Below are positions 10,003 to 21,560 of a DNA stretch of 64,000 bases, in pieces. The notes under the pieces were generated by a model, which was not told the origin of the DNA, did not search any database, and saw only the letters and a list, made by a program, of their open reading frames with translations. This stretch comes from Rehmannia glutinosa (Eukaryota; Streptophyta; Magnoliopsida; Lamiales; Orobanchaceae), in the NCBI GenBank assembly GCA_016081115.2, contig JABTTQ020000230.1:62001-126000 (forward strand), in the 5' to 3' direction. A program made the position numbers and the translations under genes. The first letter of the stretch is position 1, and every line of letters starts with the position of its first letter.

Positions 10003-11358
10003 TGGAAGCAAATCTAACACGCATCCCTATGTTCACCATTGAAGAATTTGATGATTGGAAAATTCGTATGCGGTGCTCATCTATCAAAGATTACATGATG
10101 AGATGTGGATAGTAATAGAAGATGGGCCTCTACAAATATTAAAGGTGAACACGGTATGTTGTGAGTTGCAATTTGAAGGAGAAGAAGATGTTGTTCTATA
10201 CACGTCATGGTTGAAAAACCAAGAACCGAGTGGACAAATGATGACAGAAAAGATACAACCTGGATAATGTAGCCAAGGACATCCTCTACAAAACCTTGGA
10301 CAAAGCCATGTTCAACAAAGTCAAATCATGCAAAACGGCTAAAGAAATGCAGGACAAGCCGACATTAACTGTGAAGGCTCGGAGAGCAAATCAAAGAAAA
10401 CAAATTGTCGATGGAAAAGACAAAAAATTTGAAAATTTCAAAATGATCTTAGGAGAAAACCTGGATCAACTAGACGCTCGGTTCACGAAATCACAAACGA
10501 GCTGTCTACACTTGGAAAGGAATATACACGAAGGAAATGTGTATGAAGATCCTAAAAAGTCTTCGGTGAATGGGAAATGAAGGTCATGGCACCGAGACAT
10601 TCCATGGACCTATCAAAGACATCCAACCATGAACTATTCTCGGACCTCAAAGCCTATGAGTTTGAGTGAAAAGAAAAGACCAGGAAGAGACGGCTATACC
10701 CAAAAAAGCCTGCTCTAATTGTCAAAGATGGGAAGAGAGCCGAGGTCAAAGAAGCAATTGACCCGGAAGAAATAGCCCGATGGTCAAAAGATTTAACAAG
10801 TTCTTTAACAAGAACTACAAGAGAGGAAAGGGTGAATCTTCCGGAAGACACTCGGCTCCCTCCAAATCAAGGGATGATAGGCCAACCAAGAGAACAGATC
10901 ATCAACAAGTTGAGTATCAAAGGGCCGACAACTCAAGAGTAGAAAGAGTCGATCAAAAGGTGAATATCTATGTTGGAATTGTAGACAACAGGTCACTATG
11001 CCATTGATTGCTCATATCCTCGTAGTCAACAAGTACAGGAATGAAGAAGAAAGAAAAGTCTTGAGAGAAAGAAGACAAGAAAAGAAAAAGGCAATGATGG
11101 TGCAGAGATCGCCGAAACAAGCCCAAGTCAAAAGAGAGTGATTCGAGAGAGCAAAGTGAAGCGACTACTCGAGTGACTCGAAGAAGAAGCCTTGATCCGC
11201 TTAATGGCCAAAGAACAAGATCAAGAAGATGAGGTACAATCTAATTCAACAAGCTCGGACATTAATTAGTGATAGTGACCGTGACACACACACTTCATCA
11301 CCTACTCGATCTTTATGATTCATTAGGCAAAATGATGAAAGATTTTGAGCACATTAAA
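10003..11358 (+). pseudogene. Copia-3 gag, multiply frameshifted
   Basis: The start at 10003 (MEANLTRIPMFTIEEFDDWK) fits copia gag. Pieces then run in alternating frames through NVAKDILYKTLDKAMFNKVKSC (about 10265-10330), GENLDQLDARFT and the basic stretch FNKFFNKNYKRGKGES (about 10790-10840). A knuckle-like region follows near 10970-11030, partly lost, and then an Arg/Lys/Gln-rich tail. At least five frame breaks are seen. The last piece (from 11269) is open straight into the Gypsy-1 integrase. Confidence 0.7.
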
Positions 11359-12351
11359 TCCTCACCCTCTGGCGGACATTTTGGCCCAACCCGCACCGCT
11401 GCGAAGGTATTGCAGAGTGGGCTATACTGGCCCACTCTATTTAATGATTGCTATTTGTTTGTGCAACAATGTGACATGTGTCAACGAATGGGCAACATTT
11501 CCAGAAGACACGAGATGCCGATGACAAACGTAATCGAAGTTGAATTGTTCGATGTTTGGGGGATTGACTTTATGGGCCCATTTCCATCATCTTCGGGCTA
11601 TCAATATATTCTACTTGCAGTGGAGTATGTATCCCGTTGGGTAGAGGCGATCCCCTCCAAAACAAATGATGCTCAAATTGTGATGAAGTTCCTTAAGAAA
11701 AACATATTTACTCGATTCGGCACTCCAAGAGCTTTAATTAGCGATGGAGGGTCACATTTTGTAAATAAATTGATGAGCAATTTGTTGGCAAAATATGGGG
11801 TGAAACATAAAGTTGCATTGGCATACCATCCACAAGCTAATGGGCAAGCCGAAGTAGCCAACCGGGAGATCAAACAAATTCTTTAGAAGACGGTTGACAT
11901 CAACCGAAAAGATTGGGCATTAAAATTGGATGATGCTCTATGGGCATACCGGACTGCATATAAGACACCGTTGGGCACATCTCCGTATCAACTTGTCTTT
12001 GGGAAGTCGTGCCATTTGCCGGTAGAATTGGAGCACAAAGCATTTTGGGCGGTCAAGAAACTAAATCTGGATTTTCAAAAGGCCGGTGAAGAAAGGTTAC
12101 TCCACTTAAATCAGATGGAAGAGTTTCGGGATGAAGCTTACGAAAACTCTCGAATTTATAAGGAAAGAACCAAGAGGTGGCATGATAAGATGATCAAGAA
12201 AAGAGAGTTTTTACCGGGAGAACCGGTGCTCCTATACAATTCACGCCTTAAATGTTTCCCGGGAAAACTCAAGTCTAAGTGGTCGGGGCCATTCGTGATA
12301 AAGAAAGTATTAAATCCACCCGAGATTGTAGAATTGTTGACAAAAGAATGA
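11359..12351 (+). pseudogene. Gypsy-1 integrase
   Basis: HHCC zinc domain remnant: SSPSGGHFGPTRTAAKVLQSGLYWPT with the Cys pair in CDMCQRMGNI (about 11470-11500). Catalytic core: Asp in WGIDFMGPFPSSSGY (about 11560), Asp in ALISDGGSHFVN (about 11740), Glu in NGQAEVANREIKQIL (about 11850). The first His pair was lost where Copia-3 joins. A single TAG at 11884-11886 interrupts the frame, which then reads on (DDALWAYRTAYKTPLGTSPYQLVFGKSCHLPVELEHKAFWA) to 12351 with a C-terminal domain ending in KWSGPFVIKKV. The core residues are all present; the stop and the missing N-terminus inactivate it. Confidence 0.88.
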
Positions 12352-12456
12352 GAGACTTTCATGGTAAATGGCCAACGGATTAAGCACTACTTCCACCGAG
12401 GAAATCAAGAGGAGGTGACATCCACCACCTTGCGCGACCTGTAATTTAACAAAACA

Positions 12457-12510
12457 GGCGTCAAGCTAAAGACGTTAAATATAGCGCTTGTTGGGAGACA
12501 ACCCAACGGT
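12457..12510 (+). other. conserved post-pol hairpin element of Athila copies
   Basis: Two stems just after pol: CGTC with GACG around AAGCTAAA, and GTTGGG with CCCAAC around a six-base loop (12490-12507). The same block recurs at 29649-29700 (Gypsy-2) and, on -, at 43271-43321 (Gypsy-3), although the flanks are much less alike. Confidence 0.7.
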
Positions 12511-12667
12511 TTTTTGTGTGACTTTCATTTTGTGTGTGTTTAGTTTCAATTTTGTGTGATTTGAGTGATTTGATATGCGTGTTTCTATTATTGAGTGTGA
12601 TTTGTGTGTTTTTGTTTCATTTTTGTGTGTTTTTATTCAAAAAAAAAAATTCTGAATTACTGTACAG

Positions 12668-12790
12668 GTGCGCACGGGCAGCCCGTGCGTTGGCACACCA
12701 CCCGTGCGCCCTGCAGAGAGTTGGGAAATTTCACCGGGGTGGTGCACGGGTAGCCCGTGCTTCGACGCACCACCCGTGCGCCGTACAGAA
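12668..12790. repeat. two units of the GC-rich palindromic module, Gypsy-1 3' region
   Basis: Two units about 71 bp apart with the same sequence logic as the LTR array (CGCACGGG, GCCCGTGC, GCACACCACCCGTGCG, CCCTGCAGAG). It lies between the post-pol hairpin and the spliced leader of the env-position ORF. Confidence 0.75.
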
Positions 12791-13036
12791 GGGGCTTAAA
12801 TATGACAGTTTTTAAACTGTTCTTCTTCTCCAAATCCCCCAAATCGCGCGCCCATTACTTCCTCCTTCATTGCCTTCGAAATTTCTTGTAATTTCTACCC
12901 AATTTCTCCCATTTAATCACTCCCCCATCACATTAGAACCACAATTTGCATTGTAGTCAAGTGTGATTGAAGAAAATTGAAGATAAAACACCTAGGGTTC
13001 AAGTTCTTCACTTTGATTCGAAATTCAAAAATTCCG

Positions 13037-13398
13037 GTAAGAGCTTCATTTTTCCTTGTGAATTTCTTGTCATTTATGTAATGAGAATCATGATTGGTGC
13101 TAGCTTTGATATTTTTGCTATGTTTTGAATGAAAAAACTCTTTGAAGCAATTTATCAAACACCTTGTGGGCTTGTGTAATTGAGGAGATTTTGGATGAAA
13201 TGTTGATGAATAAGGCATGGCCAATGATTGTTTAAGCTAATACTTGTTTAGAATGGCCATAATTTTTGTTTGCTTGGGGTAGTTGATCGATCAAAGTGAA
13301 GTAGGGAAGTGAATTTGCATTGCCTAATATGTTAGCTTTAATCCCCTACTTTGTTGTTGCCATTGATGATATTGGGATGCTAATTGAATGTATTTCAG
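13037..13398 (+). other. candidate intron ahead of the env-position ORF
   Basis: Donor TTCCG|GTAAGAG at 13037 and acceptor TGTATTTCAG|GT at 13398 flank a 362-nt AT-rich segment. The acceptor is only 13 bases before the ATG at 13412. This fits expression of the third ORF from a spliced or internally started transcript. It is inferred from consensus sites only. Confidence 0.5.
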
Positions 13399-13411
13399 GT
13401 ACAAATCCTTC

Positions 13412-14860
13412 ATGGCCGAGCGAAGAAATCCCCAGGGTGGAAGGAGACGTGCACGCGGGGCGGCACAACGAGACGGGGCACCGCCAGAGGTAGACCAAAA
13501 CAGTCCCGCGGCATATGAGGTTGAATTGACAAACGCGGATGATCTTGAGCGATGGAATCGCTTGGTCGGTCGCCAAATAGCTCCATCCCGCTATGCCGAT
13601 GATGATTGTACCCAAACTTTGGGGATACATGAGGACGTTTGGCATCTCTTCGCAAAGGTTGGATGGACAAATTTCATGAGCCAAAGGTGGCCGACCTTTA
13701 AACGATATACATTGGAGTTTTTAAGTACCGTGGAAGTACTCAAACAAGGCGGGACTTTTGAACCATATATGATACGATTTCAGTTGGGGAACGTTTGTAG
13801 ACAACTGTCTATGACCCAATTGAACACCATTTTCGAGGTTCCAACAAACGCTCGTACCCGCCCGATGCCCCATTATGATCAATATGACTTTTGGAGAATG
13901 CTTGTGGAAACACCACAAACAGGGCCTATGTTGTATGCCGCGCTGACCGCCAAAGCCTCTTGGATCCGGAATCCAGTTCTCCGGTACATACAACGCGTGA
14001 CTGCATCCTCCGTGTCCGCCCGAGAAAATATTGGAGGTATGACTACTAAGGAGCTTTATCTACTCTGGTGTATGGTCACAAATACCCCCTACAACACAGC
14101 CGTCAATTTCGCAGAGCAAATAGAACAGTTAGCTAGGCGGGAAGGGGGTACGATTTCTATAGGGGGCCTCATTACCCCGATTGCCCGGCATTTCAACATC
14201 GATTTCTGAGGCTTGGAGCCTATCCCGAGCAGCACTCGGGTTAATTTGGCATCGTTGCACCACATAAAGTTCATAGCAAACGAAGACAACACATTGGTAC
14301 TTCTACAAAAGAAAGGTGCTGCATTTCCGTTGCCTAACCCGCCATACACCACAGTCGATACATTGGAGGACACCACCAACTTCCTAATGAACTCTGACGC
14401 ACATAACCGAATTACAGAGGCTATAGATGCAAGGAAGAAGCGCAGAGTTGAAGGGTTCCAGGATGAAGAGGATATGGTGGCGGAGAAGGATGAGATACAT
14501 GGACGAGAAATGGGGGTGGAACCTCATCACCCCCAAATTGGATATGATATACCCGAGTCCTCACACAGAGGTGATTACCCCCGACGTTCTCAAAGCGGGG
14601 ATCGTCCCGGTACTTCTCATAGTGGAGGACCCCAACGCGGCACTGATTTTCAAGACATGTTATATGCGTTTGGGGAGGACTTGCGTCGGCAAGGAGAGGA
14701 GTTGAGGCAACAGGGGGAGGATTTGAGGCAACATAGGGCTGATTTTCTCGCGTTCAGCGAGCGCTATGATCGGCGTTCCGAGGAGACATGGCAAGTGCTC
14801 CAACAGTTACAAATGTGGCATATTTCCCAAGGCCACTTCCCACCGCCGCCACCGCAGTGA
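13412..14860 (+). pseudogene. Athila-type third ORF (env position), one in-frame stop
   Basis: One frame from ATG 13412 (MAERRNPQGGRRRARGAA) to TGA at 14858-14860, with a single TGA at 14207-14209; 483 codons including stops. The first half (LERWNRLVGRQIAPSRYADDD and PTFKRYTLEFLSTVEV, about 13540-13735) matches the plant retrotransposon family known from Athila ORF1 (PF03078-like). The second half is charged and Gln-rich, with a repeated RRQGEELRQQGEDLRQ heptad-like stretch (about 14680-14730) and a Pro-rich end. No signal peptide or membrane segment is visible, so the env label reflects position only. It is far better preserved than gag or pol. Confidence 0.75.
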
Positions 14861-16286
14861 TTCAGGTATATCCCCACTTTTCGTTATTGAAATTCTATTT
14901 TTCCCCTTAGGACACTATAATTTCATTCAAGTTTGGGGGAGAGATAGTATTTTAATATATGAAAAGTGTGGATACAAAAAAAAATTTCATATAGTTGCAT
15001 TAGAGCATTCTAGGTTGCATTTGCATTAGAGCACGTTTATAGCTTTAGCACGTCTAATGCTTTCGTAGTGGTTAGAGAGTGAGTTGATCGGGCATGTTGC
15101 AACTTGTTGTTTGTGTGTTGATTGAAAATTCATATTGTTGGGATTGGACGTTGGTTATGAGTTGATTGAGCCTTGAATAGATGACATTGAGCATGTTGAT
15201 ATGGAAAACTTGGTTTGATGCTTTGAATTACATAATTGCAAGCCTGTGAGCTTTTGAGCCTTTACTGCTTGTATCTTGTGCAGTCTTGTTGTGATTTGAG
15301 TGTATCATTCATGTTGTTAAAATTCTAGAACTTGCTTGGGTATCTCTGTCAAGGCCACATGTTGTATCACGGTGTGAATGTGATTAAAGGCCATCTTTGC
15401 TAGCCTTTCAAGCCTTTTACCTACCTAAAGATGTTGAAATTCCTAGTTAGCCAAGTTGAGCCTATAGTCTAGTTCTTTGATAACCACAAAATTTAACCCT
15501 TGATCTTAATATATCCATCACCTTAAACTCGAATGTATAGCGTTGAGTAAAGGAATGAATGAGGATGAATGGGTGGGAATTGAAAAGTAGGATAAGTGGG
15601 CATACTTGGTTAATTAGAACAAAAAGAGGAAGGAAATGAGTTGAATAAAAAAAAGTGTTGAAAATGCACAAATAAAAAAAAATTGAAAAGTTGATAAACT
15701 TGGGGGGCGAAGGATTGTGATTTGAGGCGATTCTCAAAAGAAAGAAAGGAAATGGAGATAAATAAAGTTGATAAAAATGAGGGATGATTGGAGTAGCATA
15801 TGGGATGGTAATGAAAATATTTGATATGCTCATCAGTCTATATACTCGAGTTTGAGTCACTTTATCCAAAATTTCCTACCCAAACCAAAGAGCCTTCATT
15901 ACAACCAAATGAGAAAGTCCTTTTTGATTCACAAATTGCATACACTCTAGTGGCGGAGATATGAAACGAATTGCAAGCCTATGGTAATTTTGCGACATCG
16001 AACTGATTTGAGCGTAAACACGTCCCATATCCTCGTGAGATGAGAGTATACACTTAACTTTGAGAGTTGGAATTCAGAGCATTTCACTTTGTTTTACTTG
16101 AGGTGTGTTCTTTGATCAGATATTTGAGGTTTGATTGGTTTGTTGCTTGACATTCATGATGAACAATATGAATTTCTTTTTGGATCCGTTGTGTGCGCTT
16201 TTATTCTTATCTCCCTGTTGTGCTTTATCGTGTTTTTCAAAAAAATTGTTGATCGGGATGGTCAACGGTGTAAGTTTGGGGGATTT
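14861..16286 (+). other. Gypsy-1 3' untranslated region with two polypurine tracts
   Basis: Contains a PPT-like AAGTTTGGGGGAGAGATAGT at 14930-14949 and the true PPT AAGTTTGGGGGAT at 16272-16284, next to the 3' LTR. The sequence between is AT-rich and noncoding, but is shared in order with Gypsy-2 (30060-30354) and Gypsy-3 (43200 down to 41841). Confidence 0.75.
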
Positions 16287-17807
16287 TGATAGGTGTGAGT
16301 TTTGCATGTATTTTGAGGCGTATTTCTTGCTATAATGATGGGTAAACATGCACATACTCGAGTTAAATGTTACATATTCACTCCTTGTGGAAAAGATATT
16401 ACACTTTGCTTATTTTATAGGAATTTCATGATATTTGAAGCAAATTGAATACAAATACGAGGATAGCAAAGTGGAAACACGGAGAATTGAGTGAATATAC
16501 GAAAAGTGAAGCCAAAAAGAGCGAAAGTTGAGTGTCTACAGAAAAGACAGGGGGCACACGGGTTGGGCGTGCCTCAGACACCACCCGTGCACCCCTGTAT
16601 AATGATAATTGGAGCTGCAGCATGGCGCACGGGTAGGCCGTGCTCCGACGCACCACCCGTGCGTCCTACAGAGGATGAATGATTTCACCGGGGTAGCGCA
16701 CAGGTAGGCCGTGCTCCGACGCACCACCCGTGCGCCCTACAGAGACTTGGATTATTTCAGCAGGGTGATGCACGGGTAACCCGTGCTCCGACGCACCACC
16801 CGTGCGTCTGCGCTGGAATCCCATAATCTGCAGCATTATGCCCTAAACTTGATGGTGGGAATAAAAAGGCTTTTTGGGGGGCGCACACAAGGATATTCTG
16901 GCATTTTTGGGATCTACAACACAAGACAAGGGCCAACTCTTGGAAGGAGATATCAAGGAGACAATCGGGTTGCATCGGAGCTTGAAGAACGGAGATATAT
17001 CGAGAGATTGTCGACGTTCCTAAGTTTTTCTTGCTTCTCTTTAGTTTCAATCTTTCATTTTCATTTGTAATGGCTTTGAACACTTTGTTTATAAGTTGTT
17101 TAATCATGTGTAGCTAAACTCTTGAGATTTTCGGGTTTTGGAAGTAGATTAATAAACTCTTGTTGGATGTTTTAATCTTAGTTAAAGTTATTATCTTGAA
17201 GCCTATTTGAGTATTTTGAGCTTATTCTTGTTTTATCACTTGATCAATGATTTAACTTGTTTGATATATTGATTCATAATTCGAGAGACGAGTTTCAATA
17301 TTAGATCTTGAATACTCGACACAAATATTTGCATGAATCGAGAGGTTTGTAAATATTTGTGAGGACATTTGATCTTTTAAACTTTTGGGAGTTGAATGCT
17401 TCATGTTGAGTAGAGATGCTAGCATAAGTATTTCAATCTACGTTTTATATACATCTCGAGAGGGAGGATAAAATAGCTTTGTGATCGTCTTATAGGAATA
17501 TTGATAATAACGTGGCTGGATTAAACCGGACAACAAGAGGATTATTAATCGAAACCTTAACTCGGAAATCCATTTCATTATCTTGATACTTCTATCAATT
17601 GTATTATCTTAATCTTGTGTTTTAGTGATTCAAATTGTCTTAATCTCAATACAACAATCATCAAATTTCGATTGTCTAAATAAAAATAAGACTATCTTGG
17701 ATCAATACTTAGCATATTAATTTATTAGTCTCCGTGGATACGACCTTGCTACCCTATTCTATAAACTACACCGTACACTTGTGGTGAAGCTAAAAATAAG
17801 GCGAACA
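16287..17807 (+). repeat. Gypsy-1 3' LTR
   Basis: 1521 bp, same length as the 5' LTR, with about 28 differences by eye. The TATA box is altered: GTATAAAAAG of the 5' LTR reads GAATAAAAAG here (16860-16869). The GC-rich array spans 16555-16825. Confidence 0.93.
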
Positions 17808-17812
17808 AGGAA

Positions 17813-20800
17813 CAAAAGAAGAAAAAGCCTTTTCCGAAAAAGAAGACGTTAAATGCGGACGTCAAAACTTGGGATGAATTACTTGAAACAACCGACGAGA
17901 AAGAAGAATCCGAAAATGGTTTTATGGCCATAGATGATGAAAATACCGAGGTACGCTCTAATGCTTCATCTTCTTCCCTAGTTGATGAATTACAATGTGA
18001 TTTTGATGAATTGCAAAATGAGTTTCAAAATTTGATTGTTAAATACAAGAATTTGAAAAAGGAGCATAAAGAGCTTAAACTAGAAAAGGATAAATTATTT
18101 ACTTCCTATGATTCTCTTGATAAGGCTCATGCTATTACTCTTACTATGGTCCGTACTCTTGAAACCGAAAAACAAACGCTCACAAATGATATTGAAAATT
18201 TGAAAAAGGATGTGCATCGATTCAATTTAAGTACGGATAAAGTCACAAAAATTTTAGATGCACAAAGAGGTGAGCATTCTAAATTAGGACTTGGTTATAA
18301 ACCTTTTCAAAATGCTTTTAAGAAAAATGACCAAGGTCCAACCTTTGTACGTGCTAGTAGTCCTCGTATTATTACTTGTTTTTATTGTGGTAAGAATGGA
18401 CATTATGCTAGTAATTGTAAATTGAAGAATAATTTTAGCTATTATTGGTGACCTAAAGGTCTCAAGGCTAACCCCCATGGACCCCAAAATTATAGGGTAC
18501 CTAAAAATAATTCCTTTGTAGGTTATAGGGGCTATAACAACAATGGAAGATTCAAAATGGCTCGTGGACAGCGGATGTTCACGCCATATGACCGAAAAGA
18601 TAGAACTTTTTACCAATATCAAGCTCCAAGAAGAGGTATGGTCATGTTCGGCAATGGAAAAGGAAGAATTCTTGGAAATGGAGAAATTGGTAACTCTTCT
18701 TTCTCTCTTAGTAATGTTCTTTTAGTAGAAGGGCTTAAGTTCAATTTGATAAGTGTTAGCCAACTTTGTGATTCAAATTATAATGTTGTTTTTTATAAAG
18801 AAAAATGCCTTATTTCCAAAAATGATAAAATTATTTGTGAAGCAATTAGAAAAGACAATCTTTACAAAATTTGTACAAGTGATTTGGTTAGTCAAAATGT
18901 TTCTTGTCTTGTCGCCAATAATGATTTAACTAGTTTATGGCATAGGATACTTGGACATGTTGGATACAAAAATTTGCAAACTATTTACAAAAACCAACAT
19001 GTAAAAGGACTACCCAAATTGAATTTTGAAAATCTTGGCTTATGTGACACGTGTCAAAAGAACAAATTAGTTAAGAGTAGTTTTAAGCCCAAAAATGAAA
19101 TTTCCACTACCAAACCCCTACAAATGCTTCATCTTGATTTGTATGGGGATATTGGTACGGCAAGTCTAAGTGGAAAACATTATACTTTTGTTATAGTTGA
19201 TGATTTTTCTAGATATACTTGGGCTCTATTTCTTACAAATAAAAGCGATGCCGTTAATGAGTTTGTTAAGTTGCGTAGACTTATTGAAAATGAAAATGAA
19301 GATACTATTAAGTCTATTCGAAGTGATCGAGGTGGAGAATTTGACGGCGAATTTAGAGTCTTTTGTGAAACCAAGGGATATAGTCATAATTTTTCGGCTC
19401 CAAGGACACCTCAACAAAATGGAGTAGCCGAAAGGAAGAATCGGACACTTCAAGAAATGAGTCGGTCCATGCTCAATGAATTTTCACTTCCAAAATATTT
19501 TTGGGCCGAAACCGTAAGTACCGCTTGCTATGTCATTAATCGAGTTTATATTCGTCCTAAAATGAATAAAACCCCATATGAGTTTTGGAAAGGAAGAACC
19601 CCAAATATTAGTTATTTCAAAATATTTGGATGTAAATGTTTTATTTTGAATACTAAGGATCAATTAGACAAACTTGATCCTAACGCCGATGAAGGAATAT
19701 TTATGGGGTATTCAACCAAGAGCAAAGCATATCGGGTTTACAATAAGACTAGTGGGGTTGTTGAAGAATCCATCCATGTCAAATTCAATGAAGCTTCGGG
19801 TGTTGAAAGGATACCCAATGATGAAAGTGATGAAGAGGATATTGTTGAACCCATTGTTCAAGATGATACTCAAAATGATCAACCTTCAAGCTCAAATGTT
19901 CCTCAAGAAGATAAAGGTGATACTTCGAATCTTCCCGTAGCGTTGAAATTTAAGGGAGATCACCCAAAAGATCTTATTATTGGTGATCCCCTTGATAAAG
20001 TAATGACTCGAGGGAAATTTGCCGAGAAAGCTCTTATATCTCAAAAAGAGCCCAAAATTGCTAAGGAAGCCATTGAAGATGAGGATTGATTTTTAGAAAT
20101 GCAAGAAGAGTTGAATCAATTTGAAAGGAATGGTGTATGGGAATTAGTACATTGTCCTCCATCTCAAACCATTATTGGTACAAAATGGGTATTTCGGAAC
20201 AAGCTCGATGACCAAGGCAATATTGTTCGAAACAAAGCAAGGTTAGTAGCTCAAGGTTATTGTCAAGAAGAAGGTATTGATTATGATGAAACATTTGCAC
20301 CCGTAGCACGTTTAGAAGCTATTCGTATTTTACTTGCCTATTCTTCTTTTAAAAATTTCAAGCTTTACCAAATGAATGTAAAATCCGCATTTTTAAATGG
20401 TATTATTCAAGAAGAAGTCTATGTAAAACAACCTCCGGGGTTTGAAAATTTTTCTAGGCCTAATGATGTTTATAAACTTAAAAAGGCCTTGTATGGTTTG
20501 AAACAAGCACCCCGTGCATGGTATGATAGACTTAGCTCTTTTCTTTTGCAAAATATTTTTACAAGAGGTAAAGTTGATACTACTCTATTTGTTTTTGAAA
20601 AAGGGCAATATTGCTTATTAGTGCAAATTTATGTTGATGATATTATTTTTGGTGCTACTAATGAATCATTGTGCAAGAAATTTTCTAAGTTAATGCAAGG
20701 TGAATTTGAAATGAGCATGATGGGGGAGCTCAACTTCTTCGTTGGACTTCAAATTAAGTAATGCCAAGAAGGAATATACATTTCACAATCCAAGTATACA

Positions 20801-21560
20801 AAAGAACTTTTGAAGAAGTTCAGAATTGAAGAAGAAAGAACCGTTTCTACCCCAATGGCAAACGTCAAGATTGACAAAGATGAAAAAGCCAAGCCGGTTG
20901 ATAAATCCAAATATCGAGGTATGATTGGTAGTTTACTTTATTTAACCACAAGTAGACCGGATATTCTTCATGTCGTATGCCTATGTGCTCGTTTTCAAAG
21001 CAATCCCAAAGAATCTCATATGAGTGTCGTCAAAAGAATTTTTAGATATTTGAAAGGCACTATTCAGTATGGTTTATTCTATCCAAAGAATGAACATTTT
21101 TCTATTAAAGGTTATAGTGATTCGGATTATGCGGGAAATATTGATGATCGGAAAAGTACTTCCGGATCATGTCAATTTTTAGGCGATTGCCTAGTTTCAT
21201 GGTTTTCAAAGAAGCAAAATTGTGTTTCACTTTCAACGATCGAAGCCGAATATATTTCCGCGGCTTTTTGTTGTACTCAATTACTTTGGATGAAACAAAC
21301 TTTAGCGGATTATAAATGTTCTTTTGAAAGTGTTCCTATCTTTTGTGATAATATATCCGCTATAAATATTTCTCAAAACTCGGTTCATCATAACTGTACT
21401 AAACATATTGAGATTCGACATCATTTTCTAAGGGATTGTGTTTCAAAATGAAAAATTGAGATATCTTTTGTACCATCTCAAGATCAATTAGCGGACATTT
21501 TTACAAAACCGCTATCTTCCGAGACTTTTGCGTCAATACGAGCTCGGTTAGGCATAATGC
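17813..21560 (+). pseudogene. Copia-1 gag C-terminus and pol (PR-IN-RT-RH)
   Basis: It resumes the gag frame of 1519-2418. A coiled-coil region (about 17970-18240; LQCDFDELQNEFQNLIVKYK) leads to a second CCHC knuckle CFYCGKNGHYASNC at about 18377-18418. Protease DSGCSRHMT (about 18558-18585) lies in a different frame from its flanks, implying two compensating indels. Integrase has LWHRILGH (about 18935-18960), CDTCQKNK, and Asp/Asp/Glu in HLDLYGD, IRSDRGGEF and GVAERKNRT (about 19130-19440). RT has QAPRAWYD and YVDDIIFG (about 20505-20655). RNase H has SDSDYAGNIDDRKSTSG and TIEAEYISAA. Stops at 18449, 20087, 20759 and 21449 cut the frame; all fit C-to-T or G-to-A changes. Confidence 0.92.

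Larger units (their letters stand above)
8344..11358 (+). mobile_element. Copia-3: truncated copia element (LTR, PBS, gag) inside Gypsy-1 pol
   Basis: A full LTR (8344-9876, TGTTAGG to CCTACA) is followed by a PBS-like site at 9879 (TGGTATCGTGAGC) and a degraded copia gag. There is no pol and no right LTR. Gypsy integrase sequence resumes at about 11359. It replaces the RNase H tail and the start of integrase, so the event was an insertion plus deletion. No TSD can be recognised. Confidence 0.82.
2419..17807 (+). mobile_element. Ty3/gypsy Athila-type retrotransposon Gypsy-1, nested in Copia-1
   Basis: Two LTRs of exactly 1521 bp (2419-3939 and 16287-17807) start TGATAGG and end GCGAACA. The TSD is AGGAA, the PBS is tRNA-Asp-type at 3946-3963 and the PPT at 16271-16283. 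The internal order is gag, protease, RT, RNase H, integrase, then an extra env-position ORF. The Asp PBS, RT wording (RKDHFLPFIDMMLDRLASYDYYCFLDGY) and the extra ORF place it in Athila. By eye I count about 28 LTR differences (about 1.8%), mostly transitions and no indels, so it is a young insertion. The pol is nevertheless badly broken and contains a copia fragment. Confidence 0.93.

Noticed and set aside
13412..14860. True envelope glycoprotein gene
   Set aside because: Position is right, but no signal peptide, transmembrane segment or cleavage site is visible; treated as the Athila third ORF of unknown role.
15462..15869. 135-codon ORF on - in the Gypsy-1 3' UTR
   Set aside because: Lies in noncoding sequence, with biased hydrophobic composition and no counterpart in Gypsy-2 or Gypsy-3.
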